Positions 7,439 through 17,800 of a stretch of DNA of 64,000 nucleotides are shown here, piece after piece; the first letter of the stretch is position 1; every line of letters begins with the position of its first letter. A program made the translations under genes and the position numbers. The DNA comes from Bacillota bacterium (GTDB lineage Bacteria > Bacillota > Clostridia > Oscillospirales > Oscillospiraceae): NCBI GenBank assembly GCA_023459875.1, contig JAEWRY010000008.1, positions 62,001-126,000 of the forward strand, read 5' to 3'. The notes under the pieces were generated by a model. The model did not search any database. It saw only the letters and a program-made list of their open reading frames with translations, and was not told where the DNA came from.

Positions 7439-9136
7439 TTACATTTTTACCGGCGCGGAGATACCAAGCAGGTTAAGACCGTTCGCCAGTACCGAACGGA
7501 CCGTATCAGCCAGCTTAAGCCTCGCCGCCATCAGGTGGGGTTCCACGCCCTTGCAGCGGCACTCGGTATAGAACCGGTGGAAGTCTCCGGCAAGGCTCAC
7601 AAGATAGCGGTTGATGCGGGATGGATCCATGTCCCGCGCTGCCATGCGGATCTCCTCGGGGAAGATCGAAAGGTTCTTGATAAGCGCCTTCTCCTCAGGG
7701 GTGACCAGAAGAGACGAATCCACCTCCGAGGCGGCGGATACCAGCGCACCCTCCTCTGCCAGATTGGAAACCAGGGAACAGATGCGGGCGTGGGCATACT
7801 GCACGTAGTAAACGGGGTTTTCCGAATCCTGCCGCACGGCCAGATCCATATCGAAAATCAGGTGATTGTTGGGCTTTGCGTTGAAGAAAAACCGGGTGGC
7901 GTCCACCGATATTTCGTCCAGCAGGTCGGCCAGGGTAATGGATTTGCCCGAGCGCTTGGAGACCTTGACCTCTTTGCCGTCCTGAATGAGCTGGACCAGC
8001 TGCATGATAAGAAAGTCAAGCTTCTTCCCCTGCATCCCCAAAGCCGGGGCGCTCATGGAGGCCGCGAAGCGGATGGCGTGGCCGTGGTGGTCGGCTCCCC
8101 ACACGTCGATGACCCGGTCAAACTCCCTGACCAGGAACTTGTTGCGGTGGTAGGCGATATCGACCGCGTAATAGGTGTAAAAACCGTTGGCTCTCCTGAG
8201 GACTTCATCCTTGTCGGCGCCGAAGTCCTTGTTGCGCAGCCACAGGGCGCCGTCCTTCTCATAGGTGTAGCCGGCCTTTTCAAGTAAGGCCACCGTGTCG
8301 TCCACATAGCCGCTCTCGTGGAGGCTGGACTCCAGAAACCACTGGTCGTAGCGGATACCGTACCGCTCCAGATCGGCCTTCATCTTGCGGATATTATAGG
8401 CCATGCCGAACTCCCGCATGAAGATCCTGCGCTCCCCGGGGTCGGCCTCCAGCCACTTCTCCCCCTCCTGGTCGTAAAAGGCCTTGGCCAGAGCGCGGAT
8501 GTCCTCGCCGTGGTACCCGTCCTCGGGGAAGGCGACGGCGTCCTCGCCTTTTATGAGCTGGATATAGCGCGCCTCCAGAGAGAGGGCGAATTTCTCCACC
8601 TGGTTGCCCGCGTCGTTTACGTAGAATTCCCGCCAGACGTGATAGCCCGCCCGGTCCAGAACGGAGGCCAGGCTGTCGCCCAGGACGCCCCCTCTGGCGT
8701 TGCCGATGGTCATGGTGCCCGTAGGGTTGGCGGAAACGAACTCCACCATGACCTTCTGGCCCTTGCCCTCGTCGACGGCGCCGTAGTTTTCCCCCTCGGT
8801 GTCGATATCGCGGAGCACCCCGCCGTACCAGCGGCTCGACAGAGTAAAGTTGAGAAAGCCCGGCCCCGCGATCTCGGCGCGGTCAAAATAAGTACCGGCC
8901 AGGTCCAGGTTCTCAAGGATAATCTGGGCAACGGTTTTCGGCGGCAGCTTCATGGGTTTGGCGGCCGCCAGGGCGAAGGTAGTTGCATAGTCCCCGTTTC
9001 TGGTGTCTTTGGGAATGTCTACCGAGCCGCCGAATGTGAGTCCTGGGGGCAGCAGGCCGGCCCCGGAAGCCCTTTCATAGGCCCTTTGGGTCAGTTCGGC
9101 CACCTGGGCCCTGGCTTCTTGAATCAGATTGGACAT
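7439..9136 (-). CDS. argS: arginyl-tRNA synthetase
   Basis: This 565-residue class I synthetase charges tRNA-Arg. An N-terminal additional domain (residues 1-100) is followed by the Rossmann catalytic core. The KMSKS-like loop is KVSKRSGKSITL (about residue 390), and the C-terminal DALR anticodon-binding domain contains YYVQYAHARICSL. The HIGH signature region reads ANPTGTMTIGNARGG, with threonine where most family members have the first histidine (residue 143; see findings). ATG at 9136 follows AAAGGTG. A DUF1934 gene lies just upstream in the same direction, a common clostridial pairing, and a terminator follows. Confidence 0.96.
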   Translation of the reverse strand: MSNLIQEARAQVAELTQRAYERASGAGLLPPGLTFGGSVDIPKDTRNGDYATTFALAAAKPMKLPPKTVAQIILENLDLAGTYFDRAEIAGPGFLNFTLSSRWYGGVLRDIDTEGENYGAVDEGKGQKVMVEFVSANPTGTMTIGNARGGVLGDSLASVLDRAGYHVWREFYVNDAGNQVEKFALSLEARYIQLIKGEDAVAFPEDGYHGEDIRALAKAFYDQEGEKWLEADPGERRIFMREFGMAYNIRKMKADLERYGIRYDQWFLESSLHESGYVDDTVALLEKAGYTYEKDGALWLRNKDFGADKDEVLRRANGFYTYYAVDIAYHRNKFLVREFDRVIDVWGADHHGHAIRFAASMSAPALGMQGKKLDFLIMQLVQLIQDGKEVKVSKRSGKSITLADLLDEISVDATRFFFNAKPNNHLIFDMDLAVRQDSENPVYYVQYAHARICSLVSNLAEEGALVSAASEVDSSLLVTPEEKALIKNLSIFPEEIRMAARDMDPSRINRYLVSLAGDFHRFYTECRCKGVEPHLMAARLKLADTVRSVLANGLNLLGISAPVKM

Positions 9137-9195
9137 AACATATCACCTTTGGCATTTCATCGTTACCCCGACGGAAGACGGGGCGCTATCTTTTG

Positions 9196-9639
9196 TCAGG
9201 ACCCGATTCGGGGCGCGGGCTCCCTCACATTGATTTTAAAGAAATTTTCTCCCGCCACGGCGTGATCAATCTCGATGGAATAGCCGATTTCAATCTCGCC
9301 GCCGTTTTCCTCCAGGTTGTTCCGGACCCGCCGGGTGTTGACACCCACGGTGAAGGCACCGTAAGGGGTCTCGTAGAGGGAGAGATGTTTGCGTCCCATT
9401 TGAAAGACCATCTGGGAATTTACTTCTCCCGCCCGCATCAGCGTGATGCGGTCCCTGCTGATCTGAAAGGTGGTTAGGGTACCGTCGAGGCCGGTGACCG
9501 GGCTTTCCTGATAGGAAAGAGTATAGCCTTCCTTGGCGTTCCCCGTCATGCGGCCAGCCGTGGTAAGATCAATCACCTGGTCCTCCATATTTTCAAAGGA
9601 CTGCAGCCCCTTGATGGAGATGATAACCGATTTATCCAT
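9196..9639 (-). CDS. DUF1934 family beta-barrel protein (YwiB-like)
   Basis: This protein of about 147 residues starts MDKSVIISIKGLQSF. It belongs to the DUF1934/YwiB family of small calycin-like beta-barrels, whose biochemical role is unknown. The pattern of alternating strands and the C-terminal ...IGYSIEIDHAVAGENFFKINV fit the family. The frame is open further upstream to 9693. ATG 9639 is preferred because it has AAGAGG at good spacing and matches the family start. It sits 59 bases upstream of argS in the same direction, and this order is common in Firmicutes, so co-transcription is likely. Confidence 0.8.
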   Translation of the reverse strand: MDKSVIISIKGLQSFENMEDQVIDLTTAGRMTGNAKEGYTLSYQESPVTGLDGTLTTFQISRDRITLMRAGEVNSQMVFQMGRKHLSLYETPYGAFTVGVNTRRVRNNLEENGGEIEIGYSIEIDHAVAGENFFKINVREPAPRIGS

Positions 9640-9879
9640 GGATGAACCTCTTTTCACTGGAAATGCGTATCTCATAATCATTATATGACGCAATCTGTCT
9701 TTATAATATGCGTACCGAACGATTCAAACATGCAGCTACGCAAACGGCCCGCCTTTTGGGATGGCTCCTGCTGCGGGGTTTTATAATAAATGCACATCAT
9801 TATACATGAAACCTCCCTTTCTGTAAAGGTTTTCTTGAAATCCCTTCCAAATCGGGCAGGTGTAATTTTTATACGCAAA

Positions 9880-9922
9880 AAGCACCCCGAATCCGACCGA
9901 AGGTCCGCGATTTGGAGTGCTT
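9880..9922 (-). terminator. terminator after htpG
   Basis: Read on the minus strand, AAAGCACTCCAAATC and GGATTCGGGGTGCTTT form a long, slightly imperfect stem that ends in a T-rich run. It begins about 20 bases after the htpG stop. The rest of 9640-9943 shows no convincing gene. Confidence 0.7.
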
Positions 9923-9943
9923 TCGCGCGGTATTTGCGGTAAA

Positions 9944-11860
9944 TTATTTCATCAGCGAGCACACCAGCTCGGTATAGGCCGCCGGGTCGGGCAGGGGCAG
10001 GTCGGCAATCAGAAGAGACTGGGCGTAGAGCAGCTCGGCATATTTTTTCGCCAGGTCCTTGTCCGAGTCCACCGCCTTCCGAAGAGCCGCAAAGGCCTCG
10101 GAATCCGGGTTGAGCTCCAGTACCCGCTCGGCCTTCATAGGCAGGCCGCCCTCCATCTTACTGAAATATTTCTCCATTTCAAGGGTCACGGGGCCGTCGG
10201 TGGTCATGCACACCGCACCCGACTTGAGGATGCGGGAAATGCGGGCCTCCTTGACCCGGTCGCCCAGCGTCTCTTTCACAAAGTCCAGCACACCGCGGTT
10301 CTCCTCCACCTTCTTCTCGGCTTCCGCCTTCTGGGCGTCGGTTTCAGGAAGGGCGTCGGCGTCGGAGACCGACTTGAACTTTTTCCCGCCCAGCTCGCCC
10401 AGGGTCTGGATCACAAACTCGTCGGTGTTATCGGTGAGATAGAGCACCTCGTAGCCCGCGTCCAGAATGCGCTCGGCCTGAGGCAGCTTCGCGGCCTTTT
10501 CGGCGTTCTCAGCGGCGGCGTAGTAGATGAAACTCTGGGATTCGGGCATCTTTTCCGTATATTCTGCCAGCGTGAGGCGCTTGCCCTCCCGGGAGGACCA
10601 GAAGAGGAGCAGGTCCTTCAAAAGTTCCTTGTGGGAGCCGTACTCGGCCACGATGCCGTACTTGATCTGGGTGCCGAAAGCATCCCAGAATTTTTCGTAT
10701 TTCTCCCGCTCGTCCTTCTGAAGCTTCAGCAGCTCGCTCTTGATCTTTTTCTCCAGATTGGCGGCGATAACGCGCAGTTCGCGGGTGTGCTGGAGCACCT
10801 CGCGGGAGATGTTCAGGGAGAAGTCCTGGGAGTCCACCACGCCGCGCACGAAGCGGAAATGGTCGCCCAGCAGGTCGGCGCACTTGTCCATAATGAGAAC
10901 GCCTGAGGAATAGAGCTGGAGGCCCTTCTCAAAGTCTCGGGAATAAAAATCGTAGGGGGCGCGTGAGGGAATGTACAATAGCGCCTTGTACTCGGCCTGT
11001 CCTTCGGCGGAGGTGTGCACGACCGCCAGGGGGTCCTCCCAGTCGCCGAATTTTTCCTTGTAGAACGCGTTGTACTCCTCGTCCTTGACCTCGCTCTTGG
11101 GGCGCTGCCACAGGGGAACCATGGAGTTGAGCGTCTCCATCTCTTGATAGGTCTCCCACTCGGGCTTGTAGTCCTCTGGTGCGTCCGCGGGTCTTTCCTT
11201 CTCGCGGGACTTCTCCATCTCCATGACGATGGGGTAGCGGATATAGTCGGAGTATTTCTTGATGAGGGCGGAGAGCCGGTAAGTCTCCGTAAACTCGCCG
11301 TAGTGTTCATCTTCCCCGTCCTGCTTGAGGAGGATGACGACGTCGGTTCCCACGGTTTCCTTCTCACAGGGGGAGAGGGTATAGCCGTCGGCACCCGAGG
11401 ATTCCCACCGCCAGGCCTCTTCGCTGCCGTAAGCTTTGGAAATGACGGTCACCTGATCGGCAACCATGAAGGCGGAATAAAACCCTACGCCGAACTGGCC
11501 GATAATACCCAGGTCAGCCTTGGCGCCGTCCTCGGCCTCCGCCGCTTCGTGCTTGAACTGAAGAGAGCCGCTTTTGGCGATGGTGCCCAGGTTGGACTCC
11601 AGTTCCTCCCGGGTCATGCCGATACCGTTATCCGAAACGGTGAGGGTTCTCTTCTCCTTGTCAGGAATAATGGTGATTTTGAAGTCCGAGCGGTCGAGGC
11701 CCACCTTCTCGTCGGTGAGGGCCTTATAGGCCAGCTTGTCCACCGCGTCGCTGGCGTTGGAAATGAGCTCCCGCAAAAAAATCTCCTTATGGGTGTAGAT
11801 GGAGTTAATCATCAAATCCAAAATACGCTTGGACTCCGTTTTGAACTGCTTCTTTGCCAT
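9944..11860 (-). CDS. htpG: HtpG, bacterial Hsp90 chaperone
   Basis: This ATP-dependent chaperone of about 638 residues has the GHKL ATPase domain first (ELISNASDAVDKL, DNGIGMT, GQFGVGFYSAFMVAD). The Hsp90 middle domain follows (SRDFEKGLQLYSSGVLI; RGVVDSQDFSLNISREVLQ), then the dimerisation domain. The start chosen is ATG 11860 (MAKKQFKTESKRIL), matching the family and preceded by GGAGG at 12 bases; the frame is open to 11881. A textbook CIRCE operator lies directly upstream, so the gene is very probably under HrcA repression and heat-induced. A terminator follows. It is monocistronic. Confidence 0.97.
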   Translation of the reverse strand: MAKKQFKTESKRILDLMINSIYTHKEIFLRELISNASDAVDKLAYKALTDEKVGLDRSDFKITIIPDKEKRTLTVSDNGIGMTREELESNLGTIAKSGSLQFKHEAAEAEDGAKADLGIIGQFGVGFYSAFMVADQVTVISKAYGSEEAWRWESSGADGYTLSPCEKETVGTDVVILLKQDGEDEHYGEFTETYRLSALIKKYSDYIRYPIVMEMEKSREKERPADAPEDYKPEWETYQEMETLNSMVPLWQRPKSEVKDEEYNAFYKEKFGDWEDPLAVVHTSAEGQAEYKALLYIPSRAPYDFYSRDFEKGLQLYSSGVLIMDKCADLLGDHFRFVRGVVDSQDFSLNISREVLQHTRELRVIAANLEKKIKSELLKLQKDEREKYEKFWDAFGTQIKYGIVAEYGSHKELLKDLLLFWSSREGKRLTLAEYTEKMPESQSFIYYAAAENAEKAAKLPQAERILDAGYEVLYLTDNTDEFVIQTLGELGGKKFKSVSDADALPETDAQKAEAEKKVEENRGVLDFVKETLGDRVKEARISRILKSGAVCMTTDGPVTLEMEKYFSKMEGGLPMKAERVLELNPDSEAFAALRKAVDSDKDLAKKYAELLYAQSLLIADLPLPDPAAYTELVCSLMK

Positions 11861-11884
11861 ATTGTGTCTTCGCCTCCGCAAAAA

Positions 11885-11923
11885 ATATGGTTAGCACTCG
11901 TTTAGTATGAGTGCTAACCATAT
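11885..11923. promoter_or_regulatory. CIRCE operator (HrcA binding site) of htpG
   Basis: TTAGCACTC - nine bases - GAGTGCTAA at 11891-11917 is an exact match to the CIRCE consensus. The palindrome extends to 15-base arms (11885-11899 and 11909-11923). It sits immediately downstream of the htpG -10, where HrcA would block initiation. Confidence 0.95.
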
Positions 11924-11950
11924 CATAATGCGTATCATCCGAAATTTCAA
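11922..11950 (-). promoter_or_regulatory. sigma-A type promoter of htpG
   Basis: On the minus strand TTGAAA (11945-11950) and TATGAT (11922-11927) are separated by 17 bases. The start site should fall inside the CIRCE element. Confidence 0.75.
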
Positions 11951-11971
11951 GAGCTTTTTGAAAAAAATCAT

Positions 11972-12358
11972 TTAATCCTTGGCGGCCAGTTCTTCCACCA
12001 GGGACACCGCCAAGGCCACAAGGCTGTCGCAGTAGGCTTTTTTGGCAATCCCCTGTTTTTCGCCCAGTTCCAGAAGAGGGGCACAGTCCAATTCCGTGTT
12101 CTTTTCCTTGAAAGCAGCGATGAATTCTTTGGCTGCGTCCTCGCCTTTTCCCAAAATCCCCAGGGCCATCAGAGCGCCGGTGGTAGCGCCGCAGGCAGCG
12201 CCGCGGCGCATACCGGAACCGAAGTGGGCGGCAACGGCAGCGGCGCTCTCCTGGGAGAGGCCACGCTCTGCGGCGAAGGGAATGAACACGGACTGGCAGC
12301 AGTTGTAGTGGGGCGCGGTACAGTCCCGGAGGGCTTGGGCTTGCTCGATCTTTGTCAT
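11972..12358 (-). CDS. C_GCAxxG_C_C family redox-type protein
   Basis: This 128-residue cytosolic protein belongs to the family named after its conserved cysteines. Here they appear as NCCQSV (residues 19-24), GAACGATTGALMALG (about 52-66), CAPL and YCDSLV. The family is frequent in anaerobic Firmicutes and is thought to bind metal or take part in redox chemistry, but no activity is established. ATG at 12358 follows AAAAAAGGAGC. It lies 42 bases after recG in the same direction, so it may be read from the recG transcript. No membrane segment is seen. Confidence 0.85.
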   Translation of the reverse strand: MTKIEQAQALRDCTAPHYNCCQSVFIPFAAERGLSQESAAAVAAHFGSGMRRGAACGATTGALMALGILGKGEDAAKEFIAAFKEKNTELDCAPLLELGEKQGIAKKAYCDSLVALAVSLVEELAAKD

Positions 12359-12400
12359 GATGTTCTGCTCCTTTTTTCTTTTTAATTTTGATTGATTTCC

Positions 12401-14473
12401 TCAATTAAAAATATCCGGGCTTTCAATAAAAAGGTTCTTAACCCGTTCAAACAGGGGGCGGTGCGCGGAGGATGACAGGTCAGGGTCCCCGTTTAACAGC
12501 GCATCGGCGGCGGCCTTTGCCAGCAGGAGCACTCTCGTGTCCCCCGCCAGGTCGGCCACGCGAAGACTGGGAAGCCCGTGCTGGCGGCTGCCGATAAAAT
12601 CTCCCGGTCCCCGGAGTCTCAGATCCTCCTCAGCGATCTGAAATCCGTCGGTGGTCGAGGTAAGCACCTTGAGCCGGCTGAGGCTCTCCGGATTTTTGCT
12701 GTCGGTGACGAGGACGCAGTAAGACTGCCCATCGCCCCGGCCCACCCGGCCCCTCAGCTGGTGGAGTTGGGAAAGGCCGAACCGTTCGGCGTTTTCCACC
12801 ACCATGAGCGCGGCGTTGGCCACGTCTACGCCCAGCTCGATGACGGTGGTGGAAACCAGCACGTCCAGGTTCCCAAGAGAAAAGTCTTCCATCACGCTTT
12901 CCTTGTCGGCCGCCTTCATTTTTCCGTGCACAACACCGATGCGCAGGTTGGGAAAGACCTCTGTGCGCAGGGCTTCCGCGTATTCGCCCGCGGCCTTGAG
13001 ATCGGCCGTCAGGGAAGCCCCTTCCCCGTCGGCGCTCTCCTCCACCATGGGACAGACAACATAGACCTGCCTGCCCTCGCCAGTGAGGCGGCGGATAAAA
13101 TCATAGAGCCTCGCCCGCTTATCCTCCCCCACCACGTAGGTTTTGACGGGAATCCTTCCGGGGGGTAGTTCGTCGATGGCCGAGACGTCCAGGTCGCCGT
13201 AGACAATAAGGGAGAGCGTGCGGGGAATGGGGGTGGCCGACATGACAAGCAGGTGGGGTGAACTGTCTCCCGTGCCCTTGGCGGTGAGCGCAGAACGCTG
13301 GAGAACGCCGAAGCGGTGCTGCTCGTCCACCACCACGAGGCCCAGACTGCGAAAGACCACCGGTCCGGAAAGCAGGGCGTGTGTGCCGATGATAAAATCC
13401 AGTTCGCCCGCCGCCAGCGCGCCGTAAATCTCTTTTTTCTCCGAAGCCTTCATGGAGCCTGTCAGCAGCCCAAGGCGAACTCCCATGGGGGAGAGCATGA
13501 CGGAAAGGGATTTGTAGTGCTGCTGGGCCAGAAGCTCGGTGGGGGCCATCATGGCGCTCTGGTAGCCGCTTTTGCAGACCATATATGCCGCGGCGGCGGC
13601 CACCGCGGTTTTACCGGAGCCCACATCCCCCTGTACCAGGCGGTTCATGGGACGGCCGGAGGCGAGGTCTGCGGCGATTTCGGACAGCACCCGGGTCTGG
13701 GCCGCCGTTAGGGAAAAGGGCAGTCCGGCTAGGAATGGGCCATAATCCGTCTGTTCACAGGCAAAACCGCCGCCCTCCCGGCGCTTGCGCAGCAGCGCCA
13801 TACCAAGTGTAAGAAAGAAGAACTCCTCGAAAACCAGACGCCTCCGGGCCTCCGCCAGGGCCTCAAAGCTGTCCGGGAAGTGGATATTGCGATAGGCAAC
13901 CGAAGCCGGCACCAGCTTATATTCCTCCAACAGCCGGGGCGTGAGGGTGCCAGGAATGGCGCAATTGTCCAATACCCGGCGGACCAGGTCGGCGATAAAT
14001 CTGCCGGTGAGTCCGGCAGTCAGGGAATAAACGGGGAAAATGCAGCCGGTGAAGCGCTGCCGGTCCGACCGCTCAAAGGAGGGGTTGGTCATCTGGCGGG
14101 CAAGGCCGTTTCCCTCCACCTTCCCGTAAAACACATACTCCACGCCGGGACGCAGAGTGTTTTTTACATAGCTCTGATTAAAGAAAGTCAGGACGATGGA
14201 GGCGGATTCATCCACCGCCAGAACCTTGGTCACGTCGAGCCCCCGGCGGATGCGTGAGAGCCGGGGAGCTTCCGCCACCATGGCGGCAACGCAGGCGCTC
14301 TCGCCTTCCGGCGCCAGCCGGATGGGATAGACGCGCCTCCGGTCCTCATAGCTTCTCGGGAACCAGCGGAGAAGGTCCTCCGCCGTACACAAGCCAAGCC
14401 GCTCCAGAGCCCTAGCCCTGGCGGGACCGACGCCCGGCAGCGACTGGAGCGGGTCTTTGGGGGAAATAGCCAT
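12401..14473 (-). CDS. recG: ATP-dependent DNA helicase RecG
   Basis: This 690-residue superfamily 2 helicase reverses stalled forks and moves Holliday junctions. The N-terminal wedge/OB region (LQSLPGVGPARARALERLG at the start; OB fold about 60-150) precedes the helicase core. The core has Walker A GDVGSGKTAVAAA, the DEQH box VVDEQHRFGVLQR, motif III SATPIPRTL, and motif VI HQLRGRVGRGDGQSYC. Length is normal for the family (about 680-700). ATG at 14473 has a strong GAGGAGGAGG ribosome site. The C_GCAxxG_C_C gene follows closely. Confidence 0.97.
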   Translation of the reverse strand: MAISPKDPLQSLPGVGPARARALERLGLCTAEDLLRWFPRSYEDRRRVYPIRLAPEGESACVAAMVAEAPRLSRIRRGLDVTKVLAVDESASIVLTFFNQSYVKNTLRPGVEYVFYGKVEGNGLARQMTNPSFERSDRQRFTGCIFPVYSLTAGLTGRFIADLVRRVLDNCAIPGTLTPRLLEEYKLVPASVAYRNIHFPDSFEALAEARRRLVFEEFFFLTLGMALLRKRREGGGFACEQTDYGPFLAGLPFSLTAAQTRVLSEIAADLASGRPMNRLVQGDVGSGKTAVAAAAAYMVCKSGYQSAMMAPTELLAQQHYKSLSVMLSPMGVRLGLLTGSMKASEKKEIYGALAAGELDFIIGTHALLSGPVVFRSLGLVVVDEQHRFGVLQRSALTAKGTGDSSPHLLVMSATPIPRTLSLIVYGDLDVSAIDELPPGRIPVKTYVVGEDKRARLYDFIRRLTGEGRQVYVVCPMVEESADGEGASLTADLKAAGEYAEALRTEVFPNLRIGVVHGKMKAADKESVMEDFSLGNLDVLVSTTVIELGVDVANAALMVVENAERFGLSQLHQLRGRVGRGDGQSYCVLVTDSKNPESLSRLKVLTSTTDGFQIAEEDLRLRGPGDFIGSRQHGLPSLRVADLAGDTRVLLLAKAAADALLNGDPDLSSSAHRPLFERVKNLFIESPDIFN

Positions 14474-14649
14474 GGCGGCGCCTCCTCCTCATTCCATCTT
14501 ATGCATATATTTTATCACAACCGGCATCTTAGGACAAGCACGTGAATGTAAGGCCCCACCGGCATTGTAGTATCTTCCAATCGGGACGCCGTCAAAACGC
14601 GTCTAACCAGTGCTACATGCCAAGAATTTGCAATGAGAGGGGAAACAGA

Positions 14650-14678
14650 TTGCAAAGTAAACTTTGACCGCTTATAAT
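14650..14678 (+). promoter_or_regulatory. promoter P1 of pyc
   Basis: TTGCAA (14650-14655) and TATAAT (14673-14678) are 17 bases apart. Transcription from here gives a leader of about 130 bases that contains a stem-loop, TGCTGGAA/TTCCAGCA at 14727-14751. Confidence 0.65.
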
Positions 14679-14751
14679 GTTAATATAATATAAAATGGAA
14701 GGATTTGCGCGGGGGTTCCGCACAAGTGCTGGAAACAAAGAGGTTCCAGCA

Positions 14752-14779
14752 TTCAAACAGAATTGCAGGGTATTATAAT
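14752..14779 (+). promoter_or_regulatory. possible second promoter P2 of pyc
   Basis: TTCAAA (14752-14757) and TATAAT (14774-14779) are separated by 16 bases, close to the coding start. It would give a leader of only about 30 bases, lacking the stem-loop of the P1 transcript. Confidence 0.45.
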
Positions 14780-14815
14780 TCAAGTGCAAATTGTGAAAGG
14801 ACGGACCAACCCGAT

Positions 14816-17800
14816 ATGGCAGAGCGTGTATTTGAGAAGGTTTTGGTTGCTAACCGGGGAGAAATTGCAATTCGCGTGTTCCGGGCCTGCTACGACCTGG
14901 GGCTTCACACGGTCGCGATTTACTCCAACGAGGACACCTACAGCCTTTTCCGCACCAAGGCCGACGAGGCGTATCTCGTCGGTGAGAACAAGAGCCCTCT
15001 GGGCGCCTACCTGGACATTCCTTCAATCATTGATCTGGCAAAGCGGCGGGGCGTGGACGCCATCCACCCCGGCTACGGCTTCCTCTCGGAGAACGCCGAT
15101 TTCGCCCGGGCCTGCGAGGCTGCGGGCATCACCTTTATCGGACCGCGCTCGGGCATTCTGGACCAGATGGGTAATAAACTGGCCGCCAAGACCCTCGCCA
15201 AGGCGTGCAACGTGCCCACCATTCCCGGCTCCACCGAGCCTCTGCAGGACGCGGACGACGCGCTGGAGAAGGCCGTCTCCTTCGGCTTCCCCATTATCCT
15301 CAAGGCGGCGGGCGGCGGCGGCGGACGGGGTATGCGCAAATGCGAGACCCCCGAGGAAGTGAGGCCCTCCTTCGAGCTGGTGAAGAGCGAGGCTAAGAAA
15401 GCCTTCGGCAACGAGGATATCTTCATTGAGAAATTCCTGGTTCAGCCCAAGCACATCGAAGTGCAGATCCTCGCCGATACTTACGGTAACGTCTATCATC
15501 TGGGAGAGCGCGACTGCTCCCTTCAGCGCCGCTATCAGAAGGTCATAGAATTCTCACCTGCCTTTTCCGTGCCCAAGGCAACCCTTGACAAGCTCCATGA
15601 GGACGCGGTGAAAATCGCCAAGCAGGCGGGCTATGTGAATGCCGGCACCGTGGAGTTCCTGGTAGACAGAAACGGCAACCACTACTTTATCGAGATGAAC
15701 CCCCGCATTCAGGTGGAACACACCGTCACCGAAATGGTCACCGGCGTGGACCTGGTACGCGCGCAGATTTTGATCGCCGAGGGGCATTCCCTGGCCGACC
15801 CTCGCATCGGGCTCGCCAGGCAGAGCGACCTGCGCATGAACGGCTATGCCATCCAGTGCCGCGTCACCACCGAGGACCCGGCCAACAACTTCGCCCCCGA
15901 CACCGGGCGAATCACCGCCTACCGCTCCGGCGGCGGCTTCGGCGTCCGGCTGGACGGCGGCAACGCCGCGGCGGGCACCACCATCTCCCCCTACTACGAT
16001 TCTCTGCTGGTGAAGGTCACCGCCTGGGACAACACCTTCAAGGGTGCCTGCCGCAAAGCAGTCCGGGCGGTCAGCGAGGAGCATGTCCGGGGCGTGAAGA
16101 CCAACATAGCCTTCATCAGCAATATTCTAAACCATCCCAGTTTTATCGCGGGGACCTGTCACACCAAGTTTATCGACGAGACCCCCGAGCTCTTTGCGTT
16201 TTCCGACGCCAGGGACCGGGCCACCCGCATCCTGCGCTACATCGCCCAGATCCAGGTGGACAGTCCAACCGCCGAGCGCCAGCAGTACGACATCCCCCGT
16301 TTTCCGCCCTTTCATCCGGACGAAAAACCCAGGGACGGCTTAAAGCAGCTGCTGGACCGGGAAGGCCCCGAGGCGGCTAAAAAATGGGTCCTGGAACAGA
16401 AAAAGCTGCTCATTACCGACACCACCATGCGGGACGCCCACCAGTCCCTGCTCTCAACGCGAATGCGCACCCGGGATATGCTCAAGGGTTCCGAGGGCAC
16501 CGCGGAAATTCTGGCCGACTGCTTCTCCCTGGAGATGTGGGGCGGCGCCACCTTCGACGTTGCCTACCGCTTTCTGCACGAGTCTCCTTGGGAAAGGCTT
16601 GAAAAGCTGCGGGCAAAAATCCCAAACATCCCCTTCCAGATGCTTCTGCGGGGCGCCAACGCCGTGGGCTATACCAACTACCCCGATAACCTCATCCGCG
16701 CCTTCATCGTTGAGGCCGCCAAGGCCGGAATCGACGTCTTCCGCATTTTCGACTCTCTCAACTGGCTGCCCGGTATGGAGATCGCCATGGATGAGGTGCT
16801 CAAGCAAAATAAGTTCTGCGAGGCCACCATCTGCTATACCGGCGACATCCTGGACCCCAAGCGGGATAAGTACAGTCTGAATTACTACGTGAACCTGGCC
16901 AAGGAGCTGGAGCGCCGGGGTGCCCACTCCCTGTGCATCAAGGACATGGCGGGCCTCATAAAGCCCTATGCCGCCAAAAAGCTGGTCACCGCCCTCAAGC
17001 AGGAGGTCGGCCTTCCCGTCCATCTGCATACCCATGACACCTCGGGCAACCAGGTGGCGACCCTGCTGATGGCCGCCGAGGCCGGCGTCGATATCGTCGA
17101 CACCGCCATCTCGTCCCTCTCCTCCCTCACCAGCCAGCCTTCCATGAACGCCGTGGTGGCCGCTTTGGAGGGCAACGAGCGGGACACGGGCTTCGACCTG
17201 CTGCAGCTCCAGAAGCTCACCGATTACTGGGACGACGTCCGGCTGCGATACAGCAATTTTGAGGCCGGGATCAAGAATCCAGCCACCGATATCTACCGCT
17301 ATGAGATCCCCGGCGGACAGTACACCAACCTGCAGCCCCAGGTGGTATCCCTGGGTCTCAGCCACCGTTTTGACGAGGTCAAGGAGATGTACCGCACGGT
17401 GAACGAAATGCTGGGCGATATCGTGAAAGTCACCCCTTCCTCCAAGATGGTGGGTGATCTGGCCATCTTCATGGTTCAAAACGACCTCACCCCGGAAAAC
17501 ATCGTAGCCAGAGGCGAGGCGCTCACCTTCCCCGATTCGGTGGTCTCCTACTTCAAGGGCATGATGGGCCAGCCAGCCTGGGGCTTCCCGGAGGATCTTC
17601 AGCGGGTGGTTCTCAAGGGAGAAAAGCCCATCACCTGCAGACCCGGCGAACTGCTGCCGCCCATCGATTTCGAGGCTGCGCGCAGAGAGGTGGAGAAATT
17701 CGAGCCCAAAGCCACCATGCAGACGATTATCTCCTGGTGTCTCTACCCGAAGGTGGTGGAGGAATATCATCGCCATTACAAAGAATACGGTTACATCATG

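Noticed and set aside
9681..9962. Minus-strand open frame of 93 codons between htpG and the DUF1934 gene
   Set aside because: It overlaps the htpG terminator and the end of htpG and lacks a ribosome site.
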